Source of the DNA: Tetmemena sp. SeJ-2015
Taxonomy: Eukaryota; Ciliophora; Spirotrichea; Sporadotrichida; Oxytrichidae
Direction: 5' to 3'
Assembly: GCA_027382625.1 (NCBI GenBank)
Contig: JAJKFJ010021372.1
Coordinates: 24,731-88,730 of the forward strand
Length of the DNA stretch: 64,000 bases
Part shown: piece by piece, positions 47,901-59,700 of the stretch
Numbering within the stretch: position 1 is the first letter of the stretch
Layout of the letters: every line of letters starts with the position of its first letter
Position numbers and translations under genes: made by a program
The notes under the pieces: model-generated
Seen by the model: the letters and a program-made list of their open reading frames with translations, nothing else
Told to the model about the DNA's origin: nothing
Databases searched by the model: none

Positions 47901-49280
47901 TATTACAACATCAGCATTGATTTTGCAAATTATTTAATTAATCAACCTAAATAATTGGCCGTAGTTTTAATATTCAAGTTATTTAGTTTAATTTGTGCTG
48001 AGATTATCTTACTTTAATATAGATTTACACATAAATTTACTTGCCATATAAAGAATTGCGTTTTCATAACTAGTGCGACTCATCTACTATGCAAAATCAG
48101 GAATAGGCTAAAAAATATTTGAGTCTTGAAATTGTACCAAAGCATTTACAATGACTCATGATGACTGCCTCGACGGAATGATTATCGATATGCCTTCAAC
48201 TGAATCTTCAGTTACCTTCACAAATAGCTAGGTGGTTTTGTCAATCATACTTTAGAAAACAAGTCAGAGACTCTTCCTCAAAGTGGCGCTGCTTAAGTGG
48301 TGATAGGAAAGCAGGAGTACACACATAGCTTATGGAGGCTCCACCTTTTTCAAAAATACTGAAATACCGAACTTCTTTCTCGAGGAATGAATTGCCAATA
48401 TTTATCTCAAATCAAAGGATAAGGCCCCAAGCTCAGTATTTCTCAGTGGAACACAAAATCAAACCCAAAGCAATCTGCCAACTACATAAGTTCACCTGCT
48501 CGTATTTGATGCTGTTTACTAGCTCAGTACCTGAAGTGACTAAGATGCATCTCACTCTCCTCATAACTTCTTAGTAATTCGATGTTTCTTAATCCCTTTG
48601 TGTTTCTTGTTTAAAGGTTTAGGAAAAAGATGTCAAAGATGATGAGCCTCTGGAAGCAGCAGTCGTCTCGGGAGCGAATCAAATTCAATTGTGAGGCTTC
48701 ATCCAGATCAAATCCAGGAATCATCTCACTCAACAAATCTGAGAAGTAAGAAGTCCATTTGATTTTTGTTTGCGATTGGTTTTCCATCAGCGACACCCAT
48801 CAAAGAAATCCTTAAACCCGCCGGCCAGAGGATATGACCCAAAAGATGAGAGTTGAGCGCAGATGGTGAAAATTCAAGAACGCAGAAGATGAATTCGCAC
48901 TTCTCAAATAAAGTTCAACGAGAAGGCAAAATGATTGCGCCAAGAAAGCTGTAGCATGGAATCGTGAGTACTACAAAGTTGGTTATCACATGGGCTAGGA
49001 GAAATTACACAAGCTTACGTTTCTTCATGCGGTGACGAGGAAAGAACGAGCATCAAGTTTCATTGATTCCACCTTTGATCGCTGCGAGGCGCAGCAAGCA
49101 TCTTTCAAATAATAATAATTATATACTTAAAAATTAATAACTATATAACGTTTTACTGTTTCAATTAATTAATATGATTAGTGAAGTGCTGTACTCCTCA
49201 TTTTAACTTAATAAATTAAACTGCCTCCATCTAATTATGAAATTTTTAAATGATGATGTCCCTCTCAGTCTCGCTTGCTT
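47901..49280 (+). repeat. Left arm of perfect inverted repeat, 1,380 bp
   Basis: Position n in this arm pairs with 98826-n in the right arm. Borders are sharp at both ends, and no mismatch was seen in the parts compared. Coding-like frames inside: MEAPPFSKILKYRTSFSRNE from 48332; a different frame at 48605-49110 with MMSLWKQQSSRERIKFNCEA, then FKNAEDEFALLKQSSTRR and NREYYKVGYHMGQEKLHKLT. The second frame is interrupted by one TGA near 48866. No family recognised. Confidence 0.9.
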
Positions 49281-49545
49281 GATTATAGCACTTTTCATTC
49301 TTGAGTATGTCCTTCTTCTCTTATAATCTTCTTTGCATATTTATTTCTTTGCTTTGCCATCTACTTCATAGGTCATCCATCTTCTAAAAATTCCAACAGT
49401 TTATCCTTATCGTATTCTGAGGTGGTTATGTCGATCTGATTCTTAATGCTTTCAACTCTTCCACTGAATATGTTTTCTTTGCTCTCTATATAAATAATCA
49501 GATAAATCATGAGTCATAACTCTGATAAAAGACTTACAGAAACTT
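49281..49545. other. Loop of the palindrome with a chaperonin-60-like fragment (-)
   Basis: On the minus strand about 49482-49380 reads FSGRVESIKNQIDITTSEYD then KDKLLEFLEDG. This matches the GroEL/HSP60 region with Arg-x-x-x-Ile-x-x-Gln-(Ile/Leu)-x-x-(Thr)-Thr-Ser-(Asp/Glu)-Tyr-(Asp/Glu)-(Arg/Lys)-x-Lys-Leu. Only about 30 residues are present, followed by TGA; no other chaperonin motif is nearby. Confidence 0.65.
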
Positions 49546-50925
49546 AAGCAAGCGAGACTGAGAGGGACATCATCATTTAAAAATTTCATAATTAGATGGA
49601 GGCAGTTTAATTTATTAAGTTAAAATGAGGAGTACAGCACTTCACTAATCATATTAATTAATTGAAACAGTAAAACGTTATATAGTTATTAATTTTTAAG
49701 TATATAATTATTATTATTTGAAAGATGCTTGCTGCGCCTCGCAGCGATCAAAGGTGGAATCAATGAAACTTGATGCTCGTTCTTTCCTCGTCACCGCATG
49801 AAGAAACGTAAGCTTGTGTAATTTCTCCTAGCCCATGTGATAACCAACTTTGTAGTACTCACGATTCCATGCTACAGCTTTCTTGGCGCAATCATTTTGC
49901 CTTCTCGTTGAACTTTATTTGAGAAGTGCGAATTCATCTTCTGCGTTCTTGAATTTTCACCATCTGCGCTCAACTCTCATCTTTTGGGTCATATCCTCTG
50001 GCCGGCGGGTTTAAGGATTTCTTTGATGGGTGTCGCTGATGGAAAACCAATCGCAAACAAAAATCAAATGGACTTCTTACTTCTCAGATTTGTTGAGTGA
50101 GATGATTCCTGGATTTGATCTGGATGAAGCCTCACAATTGAATTTGATTCGCTCCCGAGACGACTGCTGCTTCCAGAGGCTCATCATCTTTGACATCTTT
50201 TTCCTAAACCTTTAAACAAGAAACACAAAGGGATTAAGAAACATCGAATTACTAAGAAGTTATGAGGAGAGTGAGATGCATCTTAGTCACTTCAGGTACT
50301 GAGCTAGTAAACAGCATCAAATACGAGCAGGTGAACTTATGTAGTTGGCAGATTGCTTTGGGTTTGATTTTGTGTTCCACTGAGAAATACTGAGCTTGGG
50401 GCCTTATCCTTTGATTTGAGATAAATATTGGCAATTCATTCCTCGAGAAAGAAGTTCGGTATTTCAGTATTTTTGAAAAAGGTGGAGCCTCCATAAGCTA
50501 TGTGTGTACTCCTGCTTTCCTATCACCACTTAAGCAGCGCCACTTTGAGGAAGAGTCTCTGACTTGTTTTCTAAAGTATGATTGACAAAACCACCTAGCT
50601 ATTTGTGAAGGTAACTGAAGATTCAGTTGAAGGCATATCGATAATCATTCCGTCGAGGCAGTCATCATGAGTCATTGTAAATGCTTTGGTACAATTTCAA
50701 GACTCAAATATTTTTTAGCCTATTCCTGATTTTGCATAGTAGATGAGTCGCACTAGTTATGAAAACGCAATTCTTTATATGGCAAGTAAATTTATGTGTA
50801 AATCTATATTAAAGTAAGATAATCTCAGCACAAATTAAACTAAATAACTTGAATATTAAAACTACGGCCAATTATTTAGGTTGATTAATTAAATAATTTG
50901 CAAAATCAATGCTGATGTTGTAATA
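49546..50925 (-). repeat. Right arm of perfect inverted repeat, 1,380 bp
   Basis: Reverse complement of the left arm, carrying the same coding-like frames on the opposite strand. Confidence 0.9.
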
Positions 50926-51785
50926 ATTGTGAGGTGAGTGCTTCTACAAATGACAAAGCTCTGAAGAAGGCTCTTGACCTCACTCACAATACTAATTGCA
51001 GTTTGAAGGAAGAAAACTTGTACACTTCTCTCGCTGATTAGCAACAGACCTAAGTAAACAAGGACCTGAAGGTCTTCAAAGAATTTTCATTGAAGAACCC
51101 TGCAAACTACGACAACGATCTCAAGAACAAGATTTTCTTCATTGGCTAGAATAATCTTGGCTCAAATCATATTTTAAGATTAAATGAGCAGATGCTTGGT
51201 CTTGTGGCTGGAGCAGAGTAGATGAGTTTGAGATAGAAGCACCAGCAGAGATAGCAGATGATTAATTCATAGAAGAAAGTTAGCAAGAACACCCTCAAGT
51301 AGATTGACAAGCTTCACCAAGCCCAAGCTCCTGCACTTAACTATGACACTTTCGTCAACTTATAATAATGAATAGCTTTGTAAATATTTGCATTTCATCA
51401 TAAACAAGTTATGGTGCTAGTACATATAGACTCTGATTGCAAAGGATGAGAATCTGGCTTCTGTGTGTGCGAAGATAGTTAAAGCGGATTTCAATGGAGC
51501 TAAGTTGACTGTGGTCAAGAGTAAGAATCCTACCATGGTCGGTCTGACTGGAATCGTGGTAAAGGAAACAGTCAGGTGCCTTATAGTCATCAATCAGAAT
51601 AATCAGAATATATATTTTATTATAATAGCGAGGTGAAGAACTTCCTTAAGCAGGGATCAGTATTTGAGATAGACTTGGGAGACGGGCACAGAGCTGTCAA
51701 GATATGGGGCGACAACATTATATTCCTGGGAAGTGAAAGAACCAAGGTCAAGTTCAAGGAAAAATTTGCTCTTGACCTCTATTGA
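50926..51785 (+). CDS. RNase P/MRP protein subunit Rpp29 (Pop4), main part
   Basis: RNA-binding subunit of RNase P (tRNA 5' processing) and RNase MRP. Seen: charged helical N-terminal part (ALKKALDLTHNTNCSLKEEN; SLRQKHQQRQQMINSQKK), LCKYLHFIINKLWCQYIQTL as in Rpp29 proteins, then the Sm-like barrel: ADFNGAKLTVVKSKNPTMVG, LTGIVVKETVRCLIVI, GSVFEIDLGDGHRAVKIWGD, NIIFLGSERTKVKFKEKFAL. It ends LDLY with TGA 51783-51785. IES at 51362-51371; another interruption near 51600-51630 separates NQNNQ from EVKNFLKQ. The 5' part probably lies at 47614-47899, beyond the palindrome. Confidence 0.85.
51362..51371 (+). other. IES, 10 bp, pointer ATA
   Basis: ATA at 51362-51364 and 51372-51374. Excision gives DTFVNLQLCKYLHFIINKLW in frame; without it a TGA ends the protein. 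Among the smallest inserts here. Confidence 0.65.
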
Positions 51786-51845
51786 AGTTTGGAATTTAAT
51801 TAGGAGAGAATATTATTGATTAATAAATTAAAGTTTAAGCTTTTA

Positions 51846-52783
51846 TCAACTGCTATTAAAAACTGAGTCAGGGTCGTGGGGGATCAAGTGGCTTAGAGTG
51901 GCCATAGAAATCATCAGTCCCCAAAAGGATAAGGTTCCTAAAAATCCACTAGGCAGAAAAGTCAAAAGCATAGTGTACCCCATGAAGAGGATGAACATTA
52001 GAATAGGAGTTAGAAGTCCCCAAATTGGCCACATTGCAATTATGAAACTAAATAAACTTAAGAAATAGAAAATATAACTACCTCAAGAAAGAAACCAAGC
52101 CTATTACTGTCATTATAGGAACTAGTTAAGGTGCATAGTTTTCAAAGTCCTCGTGTATTTATTTGGGGCAACTCTATTTCTGAGTTTAGCTTTAAAAATT
52201 AGATGCATAAATTTAAATGACAAATTTTTGTTTATCGCGAAAGAGTGCTATATTCAATTAAGTAAAGATTTTTAATTAAAGATAGAAATTTAAGTACACT
52301 TTTTAGAAGTCTTTTAAAATAGACCCTCTAAATTATTTGAAAAAGGGGAGATATATGGAGATGTAGAGCATGAAAGTTATGTTAGCTCCAATTCCAATCA
52401 TGGCGAGGTCAAAGAAGAAAGATACTTTGTGGGGGTTCTCCCACACCTGTCTGAAGAAATTTGTCTTGTAGATTAAGAAGGCGGCTACACTAATCCAACC
52501 TAAAAATTGAATGTTCTCCTAAATATGAAACTTACATAATGCCTGGCCCCTGTCATTGACTAAATGTAGTCTCCTCACCCATTTTCTTTTTCTTGCTTCT
52601 CTTTTGAGTGCTTTGATTTATCTCTCTGTAAGCTAAAACTCTTCCTGCTCATCTTCAAATCCTGCCTCCTAATTTCATTCTTAACTTTTGTAAACTTACT
52701 TGACTTTCATGAGTCTGAACTTTAGTATAGTTTCTTTTTTGTGGACCTGCGGATGAGTTACTTGCTTATCTTTCCATTGACAT
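51846..52783 (-). CDS. TMEM128-like four-helix membrane protein
   Basis: The start at 52783 gives MSMERQASNSSAGPQKRNYT, a polar N terminus. After interruptions come helix 1 (FLGWISVAAFLIYKTNFF), helix 2 (FFFDLAMIGIGANITFMLYI), ENYAPQLVPIMTVIGLVSF and the diagnostic AMWPIWGLLTPILMFILFMG, parallel to the Leu-Trp-Pro-x-Trp-x-x-x-Thr-Pro stretch of animal TMEM128. It ends ..DPDSVFNSS at TGA 51846-51848. Convergent with Rpp29, 60 bp between stops. Function of the family is poorly known. Confidence 0.75.
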
Positions 52784-53831
52784 TAATTCTATTTATAATC
52801 TCAAATTCATAAATTTAAAGAATTTTAATTCATAGTGTAGGTTTTAAGATAATCTTGTGAGCTTCTTTATTTTTAAATTAAGTTCTAAATTAATTAAGAG
52901 TGATTTTTATTTATACCTTCTCCAAGTTATAAAGTTTAATAAAAATGAATAAATTTTAATCTGGGTTGGTTTAATTCAAAAGGTAATTTTTATATTTAAT
53001 TTGGTCTTGGTGAGCTTTGGTCATAATATGTCTACTGTTTTCTCTCCTAAGATGAAATTAAATTTATAAAATAATTACCTTATTTAAATAATTATAGAAA
53101 AGAAGAAAGATAAACAAATTCATTAAATAAGATAATTTAAATGTCTCAAAAACACAAAATCAATTATGGTAATATTTAAAAATTGAAGAAAAAATTTTAA
53201 AAACCAAATTAATGGATTTTAAACAAGGATTGAAATCTTTAAGCAACTTACATTTATAAATTAAAATAGTTTATAATTTTCTGCTGCCATCATCATTCTA
53301 TCTTACATTTACGATGAGAGCTTTACTGAGTAGGACTATTAAGAACCTATAAAACTGATAATATTAGCCAGGATAATGATTCATATCTCACTTATTTCAA
53401 CTTATTCAGATTAAATTTCAGAAAGTTCAACTACTATCTTATAGCAGATGGAATCCTAATTTTATAAATTTTTTTCTTTTTTAACTTCAGGATTTTTTGA
53501 AGAAATTCCCCAATTAAAAAATTTAATTTGTATTTTTTTATTTTTAAAAAGTTTTAAAAATTTCTTTCAATTTCTTTATTTTTTTGTTTTAAAAAACAGT
53601 TTAAAATATTAATTTCCATTTTAAAAAAACCAAAAAAAATCCCAATTTTCCTTTTAAAAATGAGGGAAAAAAAAACCCCTTTGTTTTTAAATTAAAATGG
53701 ATTAACTAAGACCAACCCTTTACCACTTTATCCAAACTTAAATAAGAATGAATCATTACTTTTACTTTAATCTGCTTCCTAATTTAAAATTAAGAGATTT
53801 AGGAAATATTAGTTTATAAATTTTAGAATTA
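52784..53831. other. Spacer, including a homopolymer-rich patch
   Basis: AT-rich. Around 53141 a short frame MSQKHKINYG precedes a possible GTAATA donor. From about 53470 to 53695 the sequence turns into alternating homopolymer blocks like those after 56.8 kb. No gene supported. Confidence 0.45.
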
Positions 53832-55960
53832 ATGAAATCCGCAGGAAGCCAATAGCAGAGTAGAGGCTACTCCCAAAACAAAAGTAGTGCTTTATAGAGT
53901 GCAGGAAACTCACAAGTGCATTCAATTAGATAATCTCAAGCTGGTAAACTACAAAGCTAGGGATAGAACTTTATTCACTAGGCGGCTATGTCTCAAATGG
54001 TAAGTTATAAATTTGCAAGTATTTTATCAGAAAGCCAAATTAATTGAAGTTATGCTCTTATCACAATAATCAGCTCATTTAATCTATAGGGTGGCTCCAA
54101 AATGAATCATAGTGCTTCTTAATAAGTCCTAACTTCCTAAGCTAAGTTTCAACTTGGTCAGCTTAAGAATTAGTTCTATAACTTATCTGAGGGACAGGTT
54201 AGAGACTTCATGGGCTAGCTAGATTAATTCAATCGAGAGTTCGGTTATGCTAAAGACCCAACCATTAATTTTATGATGATTTTCATTGGAGCAGATCAGA
54301 GGTATGCCAAAAATGACCTCTATAGGGAACTAAACGATGTACAGAGTCTGAACTACAATAAGTACTTTTACGGACTGGCGCCTGACGACCCTCGCAACAG
54401 ATTTTACTATGGAATGAACAACAACGGCTACTACAGTCACTAAAATGTGTTTGTGGGCAATGGAGATCTGAATGATGGAAACCTAATGGCGAATGGAGAT
54501 TACAGAGTCCAGCCTGAGGGCAGACAGAACGGTTACTACTACACTCAGATGAGGGCTAACGAATATAAGAGGAATCTCGCTGTTGGAAGGATTTTGGGAA
54601 ATAACGAACGAGAAAATCCAATCGATCCCAAAATTAAAAAAAAAACTTGTTGTTATAATTTTAGGAACAGCAAATTCCATACTCTAGCATTTAGAGCGAC
54701 TTAAGACTAGGGTGAGAGACAAATACAGAAAAGCAAATTAAGGATTGAGGAAAGTTCCTGATGACCAGAAAGTAAAATTTTACTAGATTTTTATGATGAG
54801 TGTAGTATAGAAACAGGCAGATGATGGCTATTTATAGCAATATAGAAAATCAGTAAAAGACAGTGGTTGAGCTGGTCAACAACGCCATCACAAGCAGAGA
54901 AAAGGACCTAGAGAAGAAAAATGAGGAGCTAAGGAGAAAGATCCAAGAGCTGGAAAGCAACTAAGTTATTGAAAATAACCGATTTCAATTAAATATCAGT
55001 GATGATGAGGAGGAAGACTAATACGATGCCAGTCATATCTCATCTGCAATTACAAGTCCTTAAGCAAGAACTAAGAATAACTCTCCTGGTCGTTCAAAGC
55101 CTATTACCCAGAGATAACAACCTCCAAGATTCTTAAGCAAGCCAGGCTCAGTACCCTACTCTGAGTTGGGTCTGAGAGGCCAATGCAAGACTTCGCTGAT
55201 GAATTTATAGACCACGGCCTTGGACACGACTCACTCCAAAACTCATTTAATTCTAAGCCTTCTTTTAGAAATAGCCAAGAATCTCAGCCTTAAAATGCAA
55301 AAGCTGCAAAATAAAATAGAGCTCCATTAGAAAGAAATCCTGGCCTAAGCTAATAAAGCTAAAGCTCAGGGTAAGGTTTAGTCTTACCAAGGAAGGAGGA
55401 ATTCACGTATGAGGATCCAGACTTGAAGTAAAGACCTACCACTCCTGTTATCTTTGATGGAGTAAAGGATATGAAAATTCCTAATTAGCTCAAAGTCCCT
55501 GCTTATTTATTATATAATATATATTTTCCAGATGAGGGAATGGATTGAAACCCAAACGCTAAACCATAGCAGCCTCCTTAACAACCTCAATAGAAGCGTT
55601 TCCCTAGTTTTGATCAGATGGACTAGTCACCTTAGTAAACTGATAGGCGAAGAGATAGTATTAAGTTAATAAAATTGAAAAATAAAAATTTATTTTTAAA
55701 TAAACTTATAACAGCAAGAAGTAGAAATCCTAATTCGAAAGTTGATTTGAGAATCTTAAATTTTAGGATGCTTGAAAAAGTAGTTTATAACTAAAGGAAT
55801 TACCTATATCACAATTAAAATTAAAATAAATAAATAATGAAATCAGAATAAAGCCATAATTTCGTGTACTCAATCTCAATATAGAAGAATAGGATGACCA
55901 TAAATAAGAAGAGAGAGAGAGAGAGGAACCTTAAAGAGAGAAAAGAATGAGTTAAAAGGG
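53832..55960 (+). CDS. Hypothetical protein with Asn/Gln/Gly-rich N terminus and coiled coil
   Basis: The ATG at 53832 gives MKSAGSQQQSRGYSQNKSSA. After an insert at about 54000-54090: FYNLSEGQVRDFMGQLDQFN, RYAKNDLYRELNDVQSLNYN, APDDPRNRFYYGMNNNGYYS. A coiled coil at about 54860-54960 reads REKDLEKKNEELRRKIQELE. The C-terminal region has SDDEEEDQYDASHISSAITS, then KEEFTYEDPDLKQRPTTPVI and a Pro/Gln-rich stretch (NPNAKPQQPPQQPQQKRFPS). A TGA in frame near 55546 separates the last two unless an IES lies there. No family recognised; the stop is not fixed. Confidence 0.5.
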
Positions 55961-56780
55961 ATCTCAACGATTTCTTTGGTGAAAAGTGAACCAAGTAGAG
56001 AAGTTGCAGTCAGCGTCTAAATTAGCGATAGATTTAGCAATATTTATTGCAGAAGAAATAGCGCATCCATATTATAAGTTTGAAATGATCATTTGAAAAT
56101 GAAGAAGCGCAGTTATGTGCGCAGTATTTGTAGAAGAAGAATTACGAGAACAAGATTAGTTTTTGAATTTATGGGTGTTTTAGGAGGTAAAATTTAGCAA
56201 AGAGAGGAAAATAAGAATGATGCAGAAATTAGCCGAGCAACTGCTAAACTTAATTAGTTGCGTCATTCAAAAACAAATGAGTTTAGAAGATTTCCCGTCC
56301 AATAAAATACAAATCAGAAAAGGAATGGAGTAATTCGGAGAAGAAAGAAAATCTTTTAGCTTTTATTCACTGAATGCAGAAATCAAGACATTATTGAGCA
56401 GCTTATAATATCAGTGTAGTGTTATACATAATGTGTATTTAACATTCAATTCGAGGCCAATAATAAATTTTTTAAAATCGAGTCTAGATAAATATACAAC
56501 AATTAAAACAATCATAGGTCAAGATTTTAGGACTCTTAGTTCTAAAATAAATGCAGAAGGAAATATGTGTAAAAAATGAAATAGCGCATTCATACTATCT
56601 AAAATGTATTTTAAATAATAATCGTAATCAATTTGCGCATTATAAGAATCGCTTTTTGTTTAGCTTATTCGAAATACTTTCTGTTATAAGTTCATTTAAA
56701 AAGAATTTTTTATTTTGCAATTCTATTATCCTAATATTGACTTTGACAAAGCGAGGGAAGAAGAATATTAGAGATTAAAG
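55961..56780. other. Unassigned region
   Basis: Contains a short GA-dinucleotide run at 55909-55931 and two similar short translations, ..EEIAHPYYKFEM (about 56060) and ..NEIAHSYYLKCI (about 56580), with no surrounding domain. No gene called. Confidence 0.35.
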
Positions 56781-59700
56781 GAGAGAACTCGCAATGAGGG
56801 AACAAAACCCAAAAAAAAAAACCCCTTTAAATTTTAAAAAGAAAGGGGAAAAAAAGTTGTGTTTTAATTAATTTCTTTTTTTAATAACTTATAATCATGC
56901 GGGGTTAAACGCAAAAATTATTTCAAAAATAACTCCCTATCCATCCTATTTCATTTCTTTTGGGGACTCAAAGGGTATGGTTTGTAGTACCCTTATCAGT
57001 AGAAAATAGCCAGTTTAAAAACATCAAACTCCATCGAAAAAATGTTGAGATTGCCACCCTATACTCTCGCATTTTGAAAGTTCTTTGCAAAATGAGAAAT
57101 TTGGGAAAGTTGCAGCTGTTCCTCATCGCACTTCTAAGTTTCAAGTGTGCACATAAATTTATTTGTTTTTTGGATTTTTTCAAACTTTTCCCATAAGCGC
57201 ACTTCAGTTTGGGGTTAGCGCGCAAAGATCTTCCCATAGATATTTTTTCCTTATCTAAAGACCCTCCCCGGGTAGACTTAGAAAACCATCTATCGTTAAA
57301 ATTTGGAAAAAGTCCCAAAACTGTGAATGGAGTGAAGCCGTTATAGACTTCACTAAGCCTTTTTTTAAAATAATCTGAAATATTTTTAAACACTGCTCAG
57401 GGTGAGGGGGGATAGCGTAAAAGTTTGTATTTGGGGACAAAGCTGTGTTCACACACAACCCTTATGAAGAAGGGGGGTACAAAAAGCACGATAACATGAA
57501 GTTCGAGTAGAAAGTAAATAAAATACAAGTGCGTTATTTTGCAGGAATAAAGCGAAAACTGGGTTTAAGCTTATTTTCCTTCTTTCCCTCCTCTTAAGCG
57601 AGAGGATTTTGCGTTCCTTAAGAAGTTTCAGAGAAAAAAATCACAGACGGTGAGATGGTTCTACCCCCTTTGACAACCTCAGGGTACACAAGACAAAGGG
57701 GAAGGGCATACGCTGGGTTGAACATCACTTCCTGTTTTTAATGTTCCATTTTCCCCCGATTTTTCAACGGCTGATTTTTTATTTGGAACTTAGTTAAGGA
57801 CCAATAAAAAGGGCCGTTGCTCTATCACTTGATAAAATGATTAAGCTATCGATAAAGAGGATTTAATAGTGAGTAGTTGTAAAGAGGGGAAAAAAGAGAA
57901 GAAAAATTTTATTTTGCGGATAAGGTAGGGGGAATTTTTTGGGAAAAATTTTTTAAAGGGCTTAATTTTAAATGACTTAAGTCACTTTTGTTTTATCTGG
58001 GAAAAAGGGATTTTTAAAGAGGTTCCTTTCTTTCTTCTTTTTGGGCCAGATGGCCCTAGTTTTTTCATCTTCAAACCCTGCTCCCGCTTCTATGGCATCT
58101 CGCCCGGCCCAAAATTTTATATGTTTTAACGCTTGCCCCACCCCGATGTTGTATTTTGTTTCCGGCTCTGAATCCCCTTTCTCTCTCCTTCATTAAGTAA
58201 TGCCAGTGCCGGGTTTTCTCTACACATTTAAAAATTTTAAAATTTTACTAGGAAGTAGGGAACTTTTTTGGAAGCTCCCCTAAAAACCTTTTGCCCGCTG
58301 AAAAACTTTTTCCTTTGGCTTTTTTGGGGTTCTTTTCTCCTTTTCTTGGAACTTTTTCCTGTGTGCATTCTTAAATTTGATTTTTTTTGAGGTCTCTGCA
58401 CGTACATAGAAAAGGGCCCCAAAGAAAGAACCTTCGTTTTTGGCAACTTGGTTTGAGATTTTTTCCCTTTGGTTAGGAAGGAATGGGAAAACCCCTCCGG
58501 ATCTCCCATCGCATCGTCATACAATTAGTATTTGAGATCTCGGGATTTTTGGGATCTCCATCATTTTGACACGATTTTTTTGAAAAGTTTCTTCCCCTTT
58601 CGCAAGAATTGTTTTAAGGAACGAGTTCTTTGTTCCATACATTTTTGGAAAAAAAAACAAACCAATTTGATTATTGTTACTCCATATGAGAGCTTCTTCC
58701 TTGCTAATTGAGGTACCTGAAGAGGTCTTCCTTGTTTTGGGACCCTGTTCCCTTAAAATTTTTGCGTTTCCCCCTTTTAACGTTTAAAATTTCCCAATTT
58801 TTCCCCACCATTTTTGTTTGGGATACTCGTTTTCTTTTTTGAAAATCAAATTATTATTTTGATTTTAATTGGGGGAACGAAGCTAAAGTCTTACTTTTTA
58901 AATTTGTGGGGTCCATAGGATGACAAGCTGAAAAAAAATGGGAGCTAGAGAAAAAAGCGAATAGTGCAAGTTTTTGAAGATGGAGCCCTTTTTTTTGTTG
59001 GTTTTCCTTTAAAATTAATACAAATTATATTAAAAAATTTTAAATTTAAATTAAGCAATATAAAGTTGTTTGCAACTTATTTAGAGCATTTTTAATCGCT
59101 TTTCCCCAAGGAAAAATTAGAAAAAGCTATTTTTAAATTTTTGGGCCGGAAAAATTTTTAAAATGGTTTTCCACAAAAAGAGATACTTAAAAAGGTTTAA
59201 CTTAAAACGAAACAAAAAAAAGGGAAAGAGATAATAGGAAGGCCTTTTTTAATAAACATAGAAAAAAAGACCCCTCAATTTTAAATTTTAATTTTTCAAA
59301 AAACCCCCATTTTTTCTCGGAGTTTTTCCTCTTCCCTTAGGGAAACGTAAAAAAAAAAGGGTTTGGGGCAACTGCAGTGTTGAGGAAAACGAGGGACCCA
59401 AAAATTGGGAAATACCTTTCCATCTTTCTGGTGTTCTTATCGATCAGAAATTTCATCGCCATTCGCCTTTTCCAAAAAGGGAGATTTACACTTAAAAGGA
59501 AATTTTTTCCCACGAGGCCGGGGGCAAGTTTTTTTGCTTCTGCTATTTACGACCTCGTTTGAGGAGTGATGGAGTTTTCATGAGGGGTTGGCACAGAGAT
59601 CTAAAACCAGAAACCCTCATGATAAACTTTGAACCAGTCAGAGCAACTGTCATAGACTTCAACAAGTTGTAAGAAGAGAAAATATAATTGAATAAGATAT

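Larger units (their letters stand above)
47895..50924. other. 3-kb insertion with palindromic structure inside a gene
   Basis: Bounded by AATTG copies (47895-47899, 50925-50929), consistent with a pointer or target-site duplication. Made of two 1,380-bp inverted arms and a 265-bp loop. Probably a large IES or mobile-element-like insertion in the Rpp29 gene. Confidence 0.6.

Noticed and set aside
47901..50925. Palindrome as a simple missed-adapter read artefact
   Set aside because: A missed adapter usually makes a palindrome without a long unique loop and with no matching repeats at the outer borders; here there is a 265-bp loop and AATTG on both sides. Not fully excluded.
55909..55931. GA-dinucleotide run as a regulatory element
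   Set aside because: Short simple repeat in an AT/purine-rich stretch; nothing supports a function.
56968..57393. Minus-strand frame of 141 codons in the homopolymer-rich region
   Set aside because: No family features, uneven composition and probably unreliable sequence; low TAA/TAG density there makes chance frames longer.
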